Origin: a virus
Length of the DNA: 61,059 nt
Direction: 5' to 3' (one strand)
IMG/VR virus record: IMGVR_UViG_3300036806_000045
Span: 1-61,059 of that record
Made by a program: the position numbers and the translations under genes. Below, one piece after another: positions 23,332 to 30,680 of the stretch; the stretch's first letter is position 1; each line of letters begins with the position of its first letter. Below the pieces are notes generated by a model. That model saw only the letters and a program-made list of their open reading frames with translations, ran no database searches and was not told the origin of the DNA.

Positions 23332-23894
23332 GACGTTTTACCTTCTGCCTTCGAGATCGCGGCATCAATCACATCGGCTATCCACTGATGTGGCAGATCG
23401 ATCTTGCCTTCTCGGTCCGCCTTCTGTACGGCCAATAGCGCATCCAGTAAGTCTGGCGCGGCGGCGATGAGGCGCGCGTTTGCGGCATTGTCGATCAGGT
23501 CCGCAATCATGCCGTCTCGCATCGCTGGGACAATCATGTTGATGTTGCCCGTGTGGAATATGGCCCACGGCCCTGGGGTTTCACCCTCAGCCTCTGCTAT
23601 GGCGGCATGAGCCAAATCAAACTCGGCTGTCTTGCGGTCTGCCACGCTTACAACGGCCCGGAGCGCCGCCAGCAGTTGAGGCGCTGTAGCCATTAGGCGC
23701 GCCGCCACCGAGTCTCCCAGGTGCATTCTCGCAAGCGCTTCAGTGAGCGCGCGGGTAATATTCATTTCGCGTTCGGTCGTCCGTGGAGAATGCCCTGGAC
23801 ATTCAATCCAGTCGCATCCGCCTTCGCCAGCTTTGCGCCCACAATGTGAGCAAGCGTCGTTGACCGTGAGTAAGTCGGCGGTCTTCTCACTCAT
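23328..23894 (-). CDS. Accessory protein A1 with internal duplication, 188 residues
   Basis: Opens MSEKTADLLTV (run motif). N-terminal Cys cluster CSHCGRKAGEGGCDWIEC may bind zinc. Two copies of a helical unit follow: RLMATAPQLLAALRAVV...AAIAEAEGET and RLIAAAPDLLDALLAV...AAISKAEGKT. The ARLIAAAPDLL box is widespread in small phage proteins. The start overlaps the serine recombinase stop (ATGAGTGA). Confidence 0.7.
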   Translation of the reverse strand: MSEKTADLLTVNDACSHCGRKAGEGGCDWIECPGHSPRTTEREMNITRALTEALARMHLGDSVAARLMATAPQLLAALRAVVSVADRKTAEFDLAHAAIAEAEGETPGPWAIFHTGNINMIVPAMRDGMIADLIDNAANARLIAAAPDLLDALLAVQKADREGKIDLPHQWIADVIDAAISKAEGKTS

Positions 23895-24513
23895 CGGATT
23901 TTCCTTTCTCGGCGAGCGCTCGATCGCGGGCCTTGATGAAGCCGGAGACAGTCAAGCCTGCGGCGCGAGCGCCAGGCTTCGTGCCCAGCTTGGCGAACTC
24001 CAGGATGGCGTCAGACGTATGCTTCCGAGCAGCGCCGCCCACCCTGCCCTCGGACCGTGCCCGAGCCAGCCCGGCCATGGTGCGCTCTTTGCCGATGCCC
24101 GCCTCGAACTCGGCGAACACCGCCAGCATCCCGAACATCGCCCGGCCCATAGGCGTCGAGGTATCCATGCCAGGCGTCGTCAGGACCCGCAGATTGGCGC
24201 CCTTAGCCTGGATGTCCTGCGAGGTCTGGTAGAGCTGCATGGCATTCCGGCCGAGCCTGTCCAGCTTCCAGATCACGACGGTATCGCCTTCGCGCACGTC
24301 CTTCATCATCGCCTGGAACTCGCGCCGCTTTTTGATGCCGGTCCCGCTCGCCTTCTCCCAATATATGTCGCGGGCGTCCACGCCGGCTGCTACAAGGGCA
24401 TCAATCTGCAATTGCGGATTTTGGTCGGCCATGGACACTCTCGCGTAGCCTATTAGGTGCGGTTCGGCCGGCGGTTCGGGTTGCGATTTCCTGTTCGATG
24501 CAGATTTCGACAA
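23887..24513 (-). CDS. Small serine recombinase (resolvase/invertase family)
   Basis: A 208-residue site-specific recombinase. LIGYARVSMADQ carries the nucleophile Ser27, and WKLDRLGRN supplies the catalytic Arg pair, with GTGIKKRREFQ upstream. The catalytic domain is followed by the long E helix (FAEFEAGIGKERTMAGLARARSEGRVGG) and a short, somewhat degenerate HTH (GTKPGARAAGLTVSGFIKARDR). It heads the leftward accessory run and is distinct from the tyrosine integrase. Role could be resolution, inversion or cassette exchange; no invertible segment was identified. Confidence 0.92.
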   Translation of the reverse strand: MSKSASNRKSQPEPPAEPHLIGYARVSMADQNPQLQIDALVAAGVDARDIYWEKASGTGIKKRREFQAMMKDVREGDTVVIWKLDRLGRNAMQLYQTSQDIQAKGANLRVLTTPGMDTSTPMGRAMFGMLAVFAEFEAGIGKERTMAGLARARSEGRVGGAARKHTSDAILEFAKLGTKPGARAAGLTVSGFIKARDRALAEKGKSDE

Positions 24514-24594
24514 GGCGGCGAAACTTTCTATCTTGACGGTTAACTATACGGGGTATACTTTGACGGTGTCAAGGCGAACCAGCGGTCGATAACG
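24514..24594. promoter_or_regulatory. Divergent control region of the accessory island
   Basis: Leftward promoter: TTGACA (24572-24567), 18-bp spacer, TATAGT (24548-24543), close to consensus. Rightward candidate: TTGACG (24533-24538) and TATACT (24554-24559) with a short 15-bp spacer. A palindrome TATAC-GGG-GTATA spans 24545-24557, overlapping both -10 boxes, and TTGAC-GGT-GTCAA follows. This is a compact site where the recombinase or the RHH protein could repress both arms. Confidence 0.6.
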
Positions 24595-24798
24595 ATGCCC
24601 CACAGACACGGCAACTCATCGAAATATGTTGCGCGTCAGATCACACTCTCGACGGAGATTGACGATGCACTGCGCACCATTTGCGGGCGCGCTGGCAAGT
24701 CGCCCAGCGAGGTGGTGCGCGTCATCCTATCGCGCGATCCGGGCATCGCTAAGTTGCTGCGGCCCGCGTCGAACGATCTGATGGCCGTTCCTGAATAA
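24595..24798 (+). CDS. Ribbon-helix-helix regulator
   Basis: A 67-residue protein with ARQITLSTEIDDALRTICGRAGKSPSEVVRVILSRDPG, an RHH (Arc/MetJ-type) strand-helix-helix. Divergent from the serine recombinase across a palindromic promoter region, so autoregulation of the island is likely. First gene of the rightward accessory run. Confidence 0.75.
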   Translation: MPHRHGNSSKYVARQITLSTEIDDALRTICGRAGKSPSEVVRVILSRDPGIAKLLRPASNDLMAVPE

Positions 24799-24824
24799 CC
24801 CCCCTAGACCCCGGAGCGAAATTG

Positions 24825-24986
24825 ATGCCGCAATTGATCGGTGACAACTGGGTTAGAACGCCGACTGAAGCGGACGAAATGCGGCGACAGTGGAAGCGCT
24901 GGTATCTCCAGAACTTGCCGACGAACGATGAGCTACAGGAACTTGTCGAGTGGGCGAAACGTCGTTCCGCTCAGAATGCAACGTAA
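24825..24986 (+). CDS. Accessory protein B2, 53 residues
   Basis: MPQLIGDNWVRTPTEADEMRR... through EWAKRRSAQNAT. Mixed charge, Trp-rich (DNWV, QWKRWYLQNLP). Preceded by GGAG and a CCCC-containing boundary, followed by the run's boundary motif. Function unknown. Confidence 0.6.
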   Translation: MPQLIGDNWVRTPTEADEMRRQWKRWYLQNLPTNDELQELVEWAKRRSAQNAT

Positions 24987-25000
24987 CCCCGGTGAGAGAA

Positions 25001-25192
25001 ATGGCCCGCGAAGATCTACACTTCGACATGATGAACGCGATGACCGACGTGGTTCTCAGGCGCGTTGAAGGCTGCATCAAAAACCTGCGCGCTGATACGT
25101 CGGCCGTAGCCCATGAACATCAGGTCGGGTTCGAGGCTGGCTATCGTGCGGCAAAAGTCGCCATGCTCGACCTGCTTGCCGATTGCACCTAA
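25001..25192 (+). CDS. Accessory protein B3, 63 residues
   Basis: Begins right after boundary AACCCCGGTGAGAGAA. Helical (MAREDLHFDMMNAMTDVVLRR...HQVGFEAGYRAAKVAMLDLLADC). No family recognised. The ATG matches the position fixed by the repeated ribosome site GGTGAG. Confidence 0.65.
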   Translation: MAREDLHFDMMNAMTDVVLRRVEGCIKNLRADTSAVAHEHQVGFEAGYRAAKVAMLDLLADCT

Positions 25193-25206
25193 CCCCGGTG
25201 AGTGAG

Positions 25207-25479
25207 ATGACGCAGTTCAATGACATCCCGACTGGTCCGCACTTCGCAATCCTCGGCCAGACTTCGGTGTATATACCTGGCGATGAGCGTTCGAGAACGC
25301 ATCCTGGGCACGGCTATCCGGCCAGCACTGAGTACTACATCACCTATCGCGCTTTCACGGACCGCGCCGAATGGGAGTGCGAGATTGAGCACTTGGCGGC
25401 GCGTGGCGACAGCTTCCGAGCCATCGTGGTCACTCCAGCTAAAGTGACCACTTCGACATCCGTCACAGTGAACACCTAG
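25207..25479 (+). CDS. Accessory protein B4, 90 residues
   Basis: Start at ATG 25207 is set by boundary motif AACCCCGGTGAGTGAG. Contains IPTGPHFAILGQTSVYIPGDERSRTHPGHGYPASTEYYITYRAFTDRAEWECEIEHLAARGDSFRAIVV, a compact beta-rich domain. A second strand-helix unit ends the protein. Unknown function. Confidence 0.65.
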   Translation: MTQFNDIPTGPHFAILGQTSVYIPGDERSRTHPGHGYPASTEYYITYRAFTDRAEWECEIEHLAARGDSFRAIVVTPAKVTTSTSVTVNT

Positions 25480-25497
25480 AACCCCCCGGTGAATGAG

Positions 25498-25740
25498 ATG
25501 GACACACGACATATGCAATTCGCGCACCCAGAATCAGCGGTGCCGGTAGCAGTTCAAAAGTTCGCAGATGTCGGACCTGGCCAGTGGTGGTTCGTCCATC
25601 ATCCTGACGGTTTCCTTATCGAATGCGCAACCGAGGTGCGAGCTAAGCAGATAGCCTACGAGATCAATGCAGGACGATCGTCGATGCAGGCGAGGGATGC
25701 GATGGTGCCGTTTAGACCTCACATTGACCCAATATCCTAG
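25498..25740 (+). CDS. Accessory protein B5, 80 residues
   Basis: Start at ATG 25498 after AACCCCCCGGTGAATGAG. GPGQWWFVHHPDGFLIECATEVRAKQIAYEINAGRSS resembles the beta-beta-alpha layout of accessory A3 (YVRLPDGVLLVV...AREKADAVAAAL), suggesting distant relatedness between the two arms. Unknown function. Confidence 0.65.
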   Translation: MDTRHMQFAHPESAVPVAVQKFADVGPGQWWFVHHPDGFLIECATEVRAKQIAYEINAGRSSMQARDAMVPFRPHIDPIS

Positions 25741-25760
25741 AACCCCAAAGGAGAAAGGCG

Positions 25761-25928
25761 ATGGACTTCAACGCATGGCTGAACGAACTGAACGCAGAAT
25801 CGAAGCGCCGCGGTTATGCGGGCGCCGATGAGTTCTGGCAGGGCACGGGAGCCGACTGCTGGCGCCCTTCCTACGATGATGGCATGACGCCGGTAGACGC
25901 TCTCGCTGATGACGCGTCCTACCTCTAA
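25761..25928 (+). CDS. Accessory protein B6, 55 residues
   Basis: ATG 25761 follows AAAGGAGAAAGGCG, a stronger and different ribosome site from its neighbours. MDFNAWLNELNAESKRRGYAGADEFWQ then an acidic end. A small soluble acidic protein of unknown function. Confidence 0.6.
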   Translation: MDFNAWLNELNAESKRRGYAGADEFWQGTGADCWRPSYDDGMTPVDALADDASYL

Positions 25929-25953
25929 CCTAGAACCCGGTGAGGAACTGACA

Positions 25954-26148
25954 GTGAGTAAGATTGTCCAGATCGCAGTGATGAACTTGGCCGAAGAGCG
26001 CACCGCTGAAGGCGTTGGCATCCGAGAGGGCGGGGACCTGCTATTCGTTCTGACCGACGACGGAAAGATTTGGGAGCGGTTCAATCGTCGTGACTGGGTG
26101 GCCGTCCCCTCGCCTCCCGGCACTGACGGATTCCAGCCCGTATCGTAA
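25954..26148 (+). CDS. Accessory protein B7, 64 residues
   Basis: GTG 25954 after GGTGAGGAACTGACA. Core LLFVLTDDGKIWERFNRRDWVAVPSPP resembles beta-propeller-like single blades seen in small phage proteins. Upstream in-frame ATG 25909 lies within the previous gene and lacks a ribosome site. Confidence 0.6.
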   Translation: MSKIVQIAVMNLAEERTAEGVGIREGGDLLFVLTDDGKIWERFNRRDWVAVPSPPGTDGFQPVS

Positions 26149-26176
26149 AGCCACCCCCTAACCCCGGATTATCACG

Positions 26177-26647
26177 ATGCACGAAGACTACGATGACATT
26201 AGGTCTAAGATCGCACAGGCGCCACAATGGTTCGATGAGTATGCTGTGCCTCGCTATTGCACCTTTGAGCCGAAGCGATGCGCTGATATCTATTGTGATG
26301 AAGCGGTATTGGCCGAGATTACTTGCCAAGGCTGTGGGGCGGAATTCCGTGTGGCATTTAGCCAAGGTAGCTTTGACCGCTTCGGACGCGACGGCCGCCG
26401 TCTGGCGGATGACATTCGTGCGCGCGAATTGCATTATGGAGATCCGCCAAATATCCGCTGCTGCGCGGCGGGTCCGACTATGAACAGTGAGCCTCGTCGC
26501 GTGTTGCAGTACTGGCACACACACCACAAAGAATACGTCGGCGAGAATGGCATCGTCACTGACATGGCGTATTTCGACTGGCGGCGAGATCCAACGCTGG
26601 AAATCGAAATCGAGCCGGAGTGGGTCTCCGGCGGACGTGCCCTCTAA
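26177..26647 (+). CDS. Accessory protein B8, zinc-ribbon-like, 156 residues
   Basis: Largest gene of the rightward run. Cys/His pattern CADIYCDEAVLAEITCQGCGAEFRVAFS...NIRCCAAGPTM suggests a zinc ribbon; later HTHHKEYVGENG and an acidic EIEIEPEW tail. ATG 26177 follows an AACCCCGG boundary. No family recognised. Confidence 0.7.
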   Translation: MHEDYDDIRSKIAQAPQWFDEYAVPRYCTFEPKRCADIYCDEAVLAEITCQGCGAEFRVAFSQGSFDRFGRDGRRLADDIRARELHYGDPPNIRCCAAGPTMNSEPRRVLQYWHTHHKEYVGENGIVTDMAYFDWRRDPTLEIEIEPEWVSGGRAL

Positions 26648-26661
26648 CCCCGGCGAGTGAG

Positions 26662-26733
26662 ATGAGTGAGATTATCGACGCGATCAGGCTGGCAGACCGA
26701 GTGTTGGATAAGCCATACATTGGAGGCGCTTGA
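26662..26733 (+). CDS. Short ORF after boundary motif, possibly truncated
   Basis: ATG 26662 sits exactly on boundary motif AACCCCGGCGAGTGAG, and MSEIIDAIRLADRVLDKPYIGGA reads like a real N-terminus, but the frame stops after 23 residues. The following frame continues with coherent helical sequence, so this is probably the front half of a frameshifted gene. Confidence 0.45.
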   Translation: MSEIIDAIRLADRVLDKPYIGGA

Positions 26734-26740
26734 GGAAAGC

Positions 26741-26872
26741 GTGAAACTTCAAAGCCATTATGCCAGCATTCTAAACATGCACGACGGCGGTGAGCGGTTG
26801 CAGTTCGAGACTGCTCGTGATTGGCTTGACCGGCTCCGCGCCGTTCGTTCCGCAACGACTGAAACTGCCTGA
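26741..26872 (+). CDS. C-terminal half of last accessory gene, or separate small ORF
   Basis: Forty-three residues from GTG 26741 (preceded by GAGGA): KLQSHYASILNMHDGGERLQFETARDWLDRLRAVRSATTETA. The helical frame is open from 26666, and joins the preceding 23-residue ORF by a single frameshift around 26715-26730. It ends 8 bp from the convergent late operon with no visible terminator. Confidence 0.5.
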   Translation: MKLQSHYASILNMHDGGERLQFETARDWLDRLRAVRSATTETA

Positions 26873-26880
26873 ACCCCCCC

Positions 26881-28974
26881 CTACCGCGTAAAACCCACCT
26901 GAGCGAACTTGAACTCGGTCGCGCCGGCACTTTGAACCGCCGCTGTGTCGACGCAGAACTTCATGGCGTTGGTCGGGGACCGGTTCGCATCCATCCAAGC
27001 GCGCGCCGTAATCGCGTTCGGATCGGCAATCGCGTCGATCAGTGCTCCGAGGCTCCCATAACGCAATGCCGCATAGGCAGGATCGCCCCCGGTGATCTGG
27101 TCGACGGGCGGCTGGTTGTTCGGGTCGGCCAGCCGGATCGTGGCTAACGTCGGCCAATCCGATGCGAGCGTCCCAGTTGATCCGGTGAGCGTCAGCTGGT
27201 AGGGCCACGCGCCCTCAACGGGGTACCCCAGATTGCGGAACGGCCCGGACAGGAAGCTCGCGGTCTCCGCCAGCACGTCGGCGCACTCCATGCCGAGCCT
27301 GTGCATCCAGGCCAGCACCATCGCGTAGTAGTCGACCTGCCACATGGGAATACCGGCCCACACGGCGCCGCTCGATAGCTGCCCTGGGATCAGCGCCAGG
27401 TCTCCCTGGAACGGCCTGGCGAACGCCATATAGTCGCGCAACGCCACGATGTTGCCGGCGACGATCGTCCGCAGCGCGGTCGACAGATAGCGGGCATCCG
27501 GGATCAGCGCGGCACCGAGCATCAGCGTTCGGAGTGACCACGCCATCGCGCGGGTTTGGCCGTTGCCCACGGTGAACGGGAGCGCCGACGCGTTGGATGT
27601 CGGAAAGCTCACGACGATGGACCTGTTGCCGTGATCGTCCACCTGCGTTGACTGCGTGGCCGCAGCCTGGGCCTCCAGGTCATCGAGCCACATGCGCCGT
27701 CCCGTCAGATACCACGGAACCGCCGCAGCACAGCCAGCGTGCGCGCTGTCGATCGTCCAGCCGTTGCCCTGCGAGAGCTGCTGGATCTGCTGGCCAGGGA
27801 AGTCCGTTGCCGAGAACCACTTGCCACTGGCCCGGTCGCGTAGATGCCACGGCACGGCGCCGAAGCCGCGCAGCATCGGCAGCGTGGCCAGATAGGCGCC
27901 TGGATCCTGGGAGATTAGCCAACTCGCGACTGGACCGGGCATGGGGCCTATCTCGTCGCGGTCGCCGGTCGACGGGAAGTATCGCGTCACACCACCATCG
28001 GCCAGTGGCGCGATCGGTGGCCATGCCGAAACGGGAATTCCCGTAACGCCCAGATCGTCCCGGTGGATCATCAGGCCGCACTGTCGTAGCAGCTGTGTGT
28101 CAAACATCGGATGGACCGGCTGCTCGTTGACCGTATGCCGCCAGACCTGGCCTAGCGCATGGGTGTTGCCCTGCGAGAAGCAGAACAGGCCGGAGTAGCG
28201 CGCGTGGTTGAGGGTGAAGGTGTTTGTCGGTGGATCGAACGCGGTCAGCTCTACGTCAGGCTCAAGCGAGTAGCCGTCAGCACGTAGGGCCGAGACGCCA
28301 GTGTTGATTATTGGAACACCGTTCACTTTGCCGATGACGGTTGCCGTGGTGCCGACAACGTTGGCGATAAAGGAGCAGCCATCCAACGAGTACGAAGCAA
28401 TCTGTCCCTCACCTTCGATTCTCACGTCGTAAGAGAGGTTCGGCACCAACGCTGGCGCGGCAGTGCCGATGTCCACCAGCGAGCGGGAGAAGCCCACATC
28501 CACGCGGGTCGGGGTGCCATCACGGAAGCAGGCCACGTCAACCACAAGCTCGAAGTCAGGCGATAAGTCGGGAACCGGGATGTAGACGCGACCCTCCGTC
28601 ACGAGCGGCCCGTTGCGCCATGGATCATTTTGCCAACTGCCTTGCAGTGGGATGGTGATGGGAGCTGCACCAGCTACGGCGATCGTAACCACCGCGTCGG
28701 TCACCAGGGCAAGAGGCGTCCCTACAAGTGCCCCACCAACCGTCAAATCCCCCGGCGCCCATTCGCCCATCGCCAGCGCTGGCACTTGCACCGCGACGAG
28801 GGCGTGCTTGACGCTGCCGTCTGGGCGGCTCTGCAGTACGTCCACCTGCGCTGGCTGGTTGCCTATCAACAGGCCAGCGCCTCGTGGCAGAAAGCCGGGC
28901 AGGAACGGATGCGCGAACGTGACGGTGCGCGGCTGGGTGGGAACGTCGAAGGGGTGGAAGGCTAGGAATGTCAT
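26881..28974 (-). CDS. Large virion-associated protein, possible polysaccharide-binding or lyase
   Basis: A 697-residue protein, last of the leftward late operon. The N-terminus (GNQPAQVDVLQSRPDGSVKHALVAVQVPALAMGEW) resembles the beta-rich first domain of exo-rhamnogalacturonan-lyase-like proteins. The later part is rich in Trp/His/Tyr (DPGAYLATLPMLRGFGAVPWHLRDRAS, QVDDHGNRSIVVSFP, AGIPMWQVDYYAMVLAWMHRLG), the look of an (alpha/alpha) toroid. It ends with FKFAQVGFTR. Position beside collagen-like and fibre genes suggests surface-glycan interaction; family only tentatively recognised. Confidence 0.5.
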   Translation of the reverse strand: MTFLAFHPFDVPTQPRTVTFAHPFLPGFLPRGAGLLIGNQPAQVDVLQSRPDGSVKHALVAVQVPALAMGEWAPGDLTVGGALVGTPLALVTDAVVTIAVAGAAPITIPLQGSWQNDPWRNGPLVTEGRVYIPVPDLSPDFELVVDVACFRDGTPTRVDVGFSRSLVDIGTAAPALVPNLSYDVRIEGEGQIASYSLDGCSFIANVVGTTATVIGKVNGVPIINTGVSALRADGYSLEPDVELTAFDPPTNTFTLNHARYSGLFCFSQGNTHALGQVWRHTVNEQPVHPMFDTQLLRQCGLMIHRDDLGVTGIPVSAWPPIAPLADGGVTRYFPSTGDRDEIGPMPGPVASWLISQDPGAYLATLPMLRGFGAVPWHLRDRASGKWFSATDFPGQQIQQLSQGNGWTIDSAHAGCAAAVPWYLTGRRMWLDDLEAQAAATQSTQVDDHGNRSIVVSFPTSNASALPFTVGNGQTRAMAWSLRTLMLGAALIPDARYLSTALRTIVAGNIVALRDYMAFARPFQGDLALIPGQLSSGAVWAGIPMWQVDYYAMVLAWMHRLGMECADVLAETASFLSGPFRNLGYPVEGAWPYQLTLTGSTGTLASDWPTLATIRLADPNNQPPVDQITGGDPAYAALRYGSLGALIDAIADPNAITARAWMDANRSPTNAMKFCVDTAAVQSAGATEFKFAQVGFTR

Positions 28975-29141
28975 ATCGGTTCACCGTATGCTATGCGGCG
29001 AAGTTCTTCGAGTTCTCGCGCTGCTTGTCGGATAATTTGCGCTTCAGAACACGGTGATGCTACCGCGCTAGCATCTAACTCATCAGCTATTTGGCGTAGG
29101 TAGTCTATGCGATTCGCGTAATCATCGCTGGCCTTGCTCAT
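28971..29141 (-). CDS. Small helical protein, 56 residues
   Basis: ATG 29141 shares its A with the preceding stop (TGATG), and its stop overlaps the next ATG. MSKASDDYANRIDYLRQIADELDAS...IIRQAARELEELRRIAYGEPI is a helical hairpin. AT-richer than the flanking genes. It lies between a duplicated N-terminal fragment and the full gene. Confidence 0.55.
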   Translation of the reverse strand: MSKASDDYANRIDYLRQIADELDASAVASPCSEAQIIRQAARELEELRRIAYGEPI

Positions 29142-29218
29142 CACGCCACCCTCGGCGCCAGGGTGACGGTGCGCGCGGCGGTGGGTTGGTCGAAGGGGCG
29201 GAAGGCGAGGAAGGTCAT
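29141..29218 (-). pseudogene. Duplicated N-terminal fragment of the 28974 gene
   Basis: Codes for [20 protein letters not shown] followed by five residues and a stop. The start of the large gene at 28974 reads MTFLAFHPFDVPTQPRTVTF, so these are copies of the same 5' end. The fragment is 25 codons and still coupled to its neighbours by overlaps. Likely remnant of a duplication or of an insertion of the small gene 28971-29141. Confidence 0.7.
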
Positions 29219-29529
29219 GGTTTCGTGTCCGGAGGAATGTCCCCCATATCCCAATTCGCGAGCGTCAGAAACACGTGCCACTCGCAGCCGTCAGGTTGTT
29301 CCGGATAATTGGTTCCGCGCTTGTGGTAGAAAGAAGCGGTGACGGTCCCATCGGCGTGTACGTGGTGCAGTCCTATTCCGGTAACGTGACCACAATTGCA
29401 CCGGATCAATGGCTTGAGCGGGCGCCCGGTCCCGTATTCTGTGACTTTGTACCAGCCTGGCTTTCCCACCACTGGGAAATCCTTATAGACACTCTCCCCT
29501 TCGGGCAGCCGCGGAATGATAATGTTCAT
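29215..29529 (-). CDS. Unknown 104-residue protein with CxCxH motif
   Basis: ATG 29529 overlaps the preceding stop. Contains [27 protein letters not shown], a Cys/His-rich beta segment likely to bind metal, and [15 protein letters not shown]. Probably a cytosolic or virion accessory protein; not recognised. Confidence 0.6.
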   Translation of the reverse strand: MNIIIPRLPEGESVYKDFPVVGKPGWYKVTEYGTGRPLKPLIRCNCGHVTGIGLHHVHADGTVTASFYHKRGTNYPEQPDGCEWHVFLTLANWDMGDIPPDTKP

Positions 29530-30653
29530 GCGAACCTCGGCGCCAGCGTCCCGCCAGCATTGCTAATCGCCGCAGTGAATGGTGCCGCGGCGAGATTGGT
29601 TGCCACAACAGGCGGCGGAGGAGATGGCGGAGACACGGGCGGAGGCGCCCCCGTCGCGCCACCTGTTCCGGATGATCCGCTCGGCGACGGTTCAGAGCCG
29701 GCACTCAGCGCGGCGATCTGCGCCGCAGTCAGCGTGCCTCGGAACACCATCATCGCACGCCAGCGGCCGGTGAAGGACGGGAACGGCGTCGCCGCGGCGG
29801 GATCGGCGCCAATCGTGCCCCCGTCCGGCGCCGTGGTGAACATGACGTCGCCACCGCCCCAGACCGGGCTGCTATTGCCATCCGTCCGCGTGTCCACGTT
29901 CACGGACAGCGTATCGGGCTGGCCGGCTACCGGCGTGAGAAGCGTCACGCCCATGAACCAAGTGCCGGCGGACACCGAGCCAACAGTCTGTCCGTTCGTG
30001 GCGTTCGGCGAATCGTTGTCCACGCCCTGCCCGCCCGTCGGTGTCCATCGAGTTCCGTAGCCGCTCGCCCAGAGCCAGAACAGCATCCCGTTCCCCGGCT
30101 TGCGGGCGCACAGCCACGTCACGGGATCGTTGCCGTGCGCGATGTCGATGCTCGCGGCGTCCGGGTTGCCGATCCACACGATCGACAGCGGCCCGGCGTT
30201 GACGTTGCGCCACACGCCGTCGCCTGGGGACAGAGCGACAAACGTAGAGGCGTCCAGTTGCAGCGCCTGACCGACAGGCGCGGCCGACAATGCGATCGGC
30301 CCATGAACGGTGCCGTCCTGGCCGTGGCCGCTTTCGTCGGGGATCGTCGTGTCAACGAGTGACGACGCTCGCCAATAGCCGAGCATCGGTGGCCACGCAT
30401 TGGTGCTGCCGCCGCCGGTGTTGGTGGTGCCCGTGGCGCCGGTTGTGCCCGTGCTGCCGGTGGCGCCGGTCGAGCCCGTGCTTCCCGTGGCGCCTATGCT
30501 GCCTGTCGCGCCCGTTGTACCAGTGGAGCCTGTCGAGCCCGTCGCCCCGGTACTTCCCGTGGCGCCCTCGAGTACGGCCACCCGCGCAGTGAGCACATCC
30601 ATCTCAGCAGTCAGCGCGTCGAAATCCTCGATCGTTGGCACATTCACTGGCAT
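29526..30653 (-). CDS. Collagen-like fibre protein with LamG-like domain
   Basis: A 375-residue protein from ATG 30653 (GGAG upstream). A short coiled coil ([20 protein letters not shown]) leads into about 17 Gly-x-Thr/Ser triplets ([13 protein letters not shown]...), a bacterial collagen-like stalk. Then a LamG/concanavalin-like domain ([28 protein letters not shown]...[21 protein letters not shown]) and a Pro-rich linker to a short tip. The trimerising coil, stalk and lectin-like head fit an adhesion fibre. It lies downstream of a strong terminator. Confidence 0.8.
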   Translation of the reverse strand: MPVNVPTIEDFDALTAEMDVLTARVAVLEGATGSTGATGSTGSTGTTGATGSIGATGSTGSTGATGSTGTTGATGTTNTGGGSTNAWPPMLGYWRASSLVDTTIPDESGHGQDGTVHGPIALSAAPVGQALQLDASTFVALSPGDGVWRNVNAGPLSIVWIGNPDAASIDIAHGNDPVTWLCARKPGNGMLFWLWASGYGTRWTPTGGQGVDNDSPNATNGQTVGSVSAGTWFMGVTLLTPVAGQPDTLSVNVDTRTDGNSSPVWGGGDVMFTTAPDGGTIGADPAAATPFPSFTGRWRAMMVFRGTLTAAQIAALSAGSEPSPSGSSGTGGATGAPPPVSPPSPPPPVVATNLAAAPFTAAISNAGGTLAPRFA

Positions 30654-30680
30654 CAGAATCACTCCTTGCATTCACACAAC

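Larger units (their letters stand above)
22135..23894 (-). repeat. Repeated start-site motif of the leftward accessory run
   Basis: Seven consecutive small genes start with related codons: MSEKTAD, MTDKTTAE, MPANPKTTAA, VTDKTTIT, MSENQTTDD, MPDKIRTTEP, MSETTDP. At DNA level an (A)AAACCACCG-like word sits 7-16 bases after each start, and most starts overlap the previous stop. The motif spans the start codon and lies in the coding part, unlike the rightward run's motif. Confidence 0.7.
24799..26661 (+). repeat. Repeated gene-boundary motif of the rightward accessory run
   Basis: Successive boundaries share stop-AACCCC-GG-TGAGTGAG-ATG. Clear copies: 24985-25001 (GGTGAGAGAA), 25191-25207 (GGTGAGTGAG), 25482-25498 (GGTGAATGAG), 25927-25954 (longer), 26646-26662 (GGCGAGTGAG). 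Weaker copies: 24799-24825, 25740-25761, 26150-26177. The GGTGAG part serves as the ribosome site. Other phage genes here use overlapping ATGA junctions instead. Confidence 0.75.

Noticed and set aside
29566-29700. Pro/Ser/Gly-rich stretch of the collagen-like gene as a separate gene
   Set aside because: It is in frame and forms a linker between the LamG domain and the tip.
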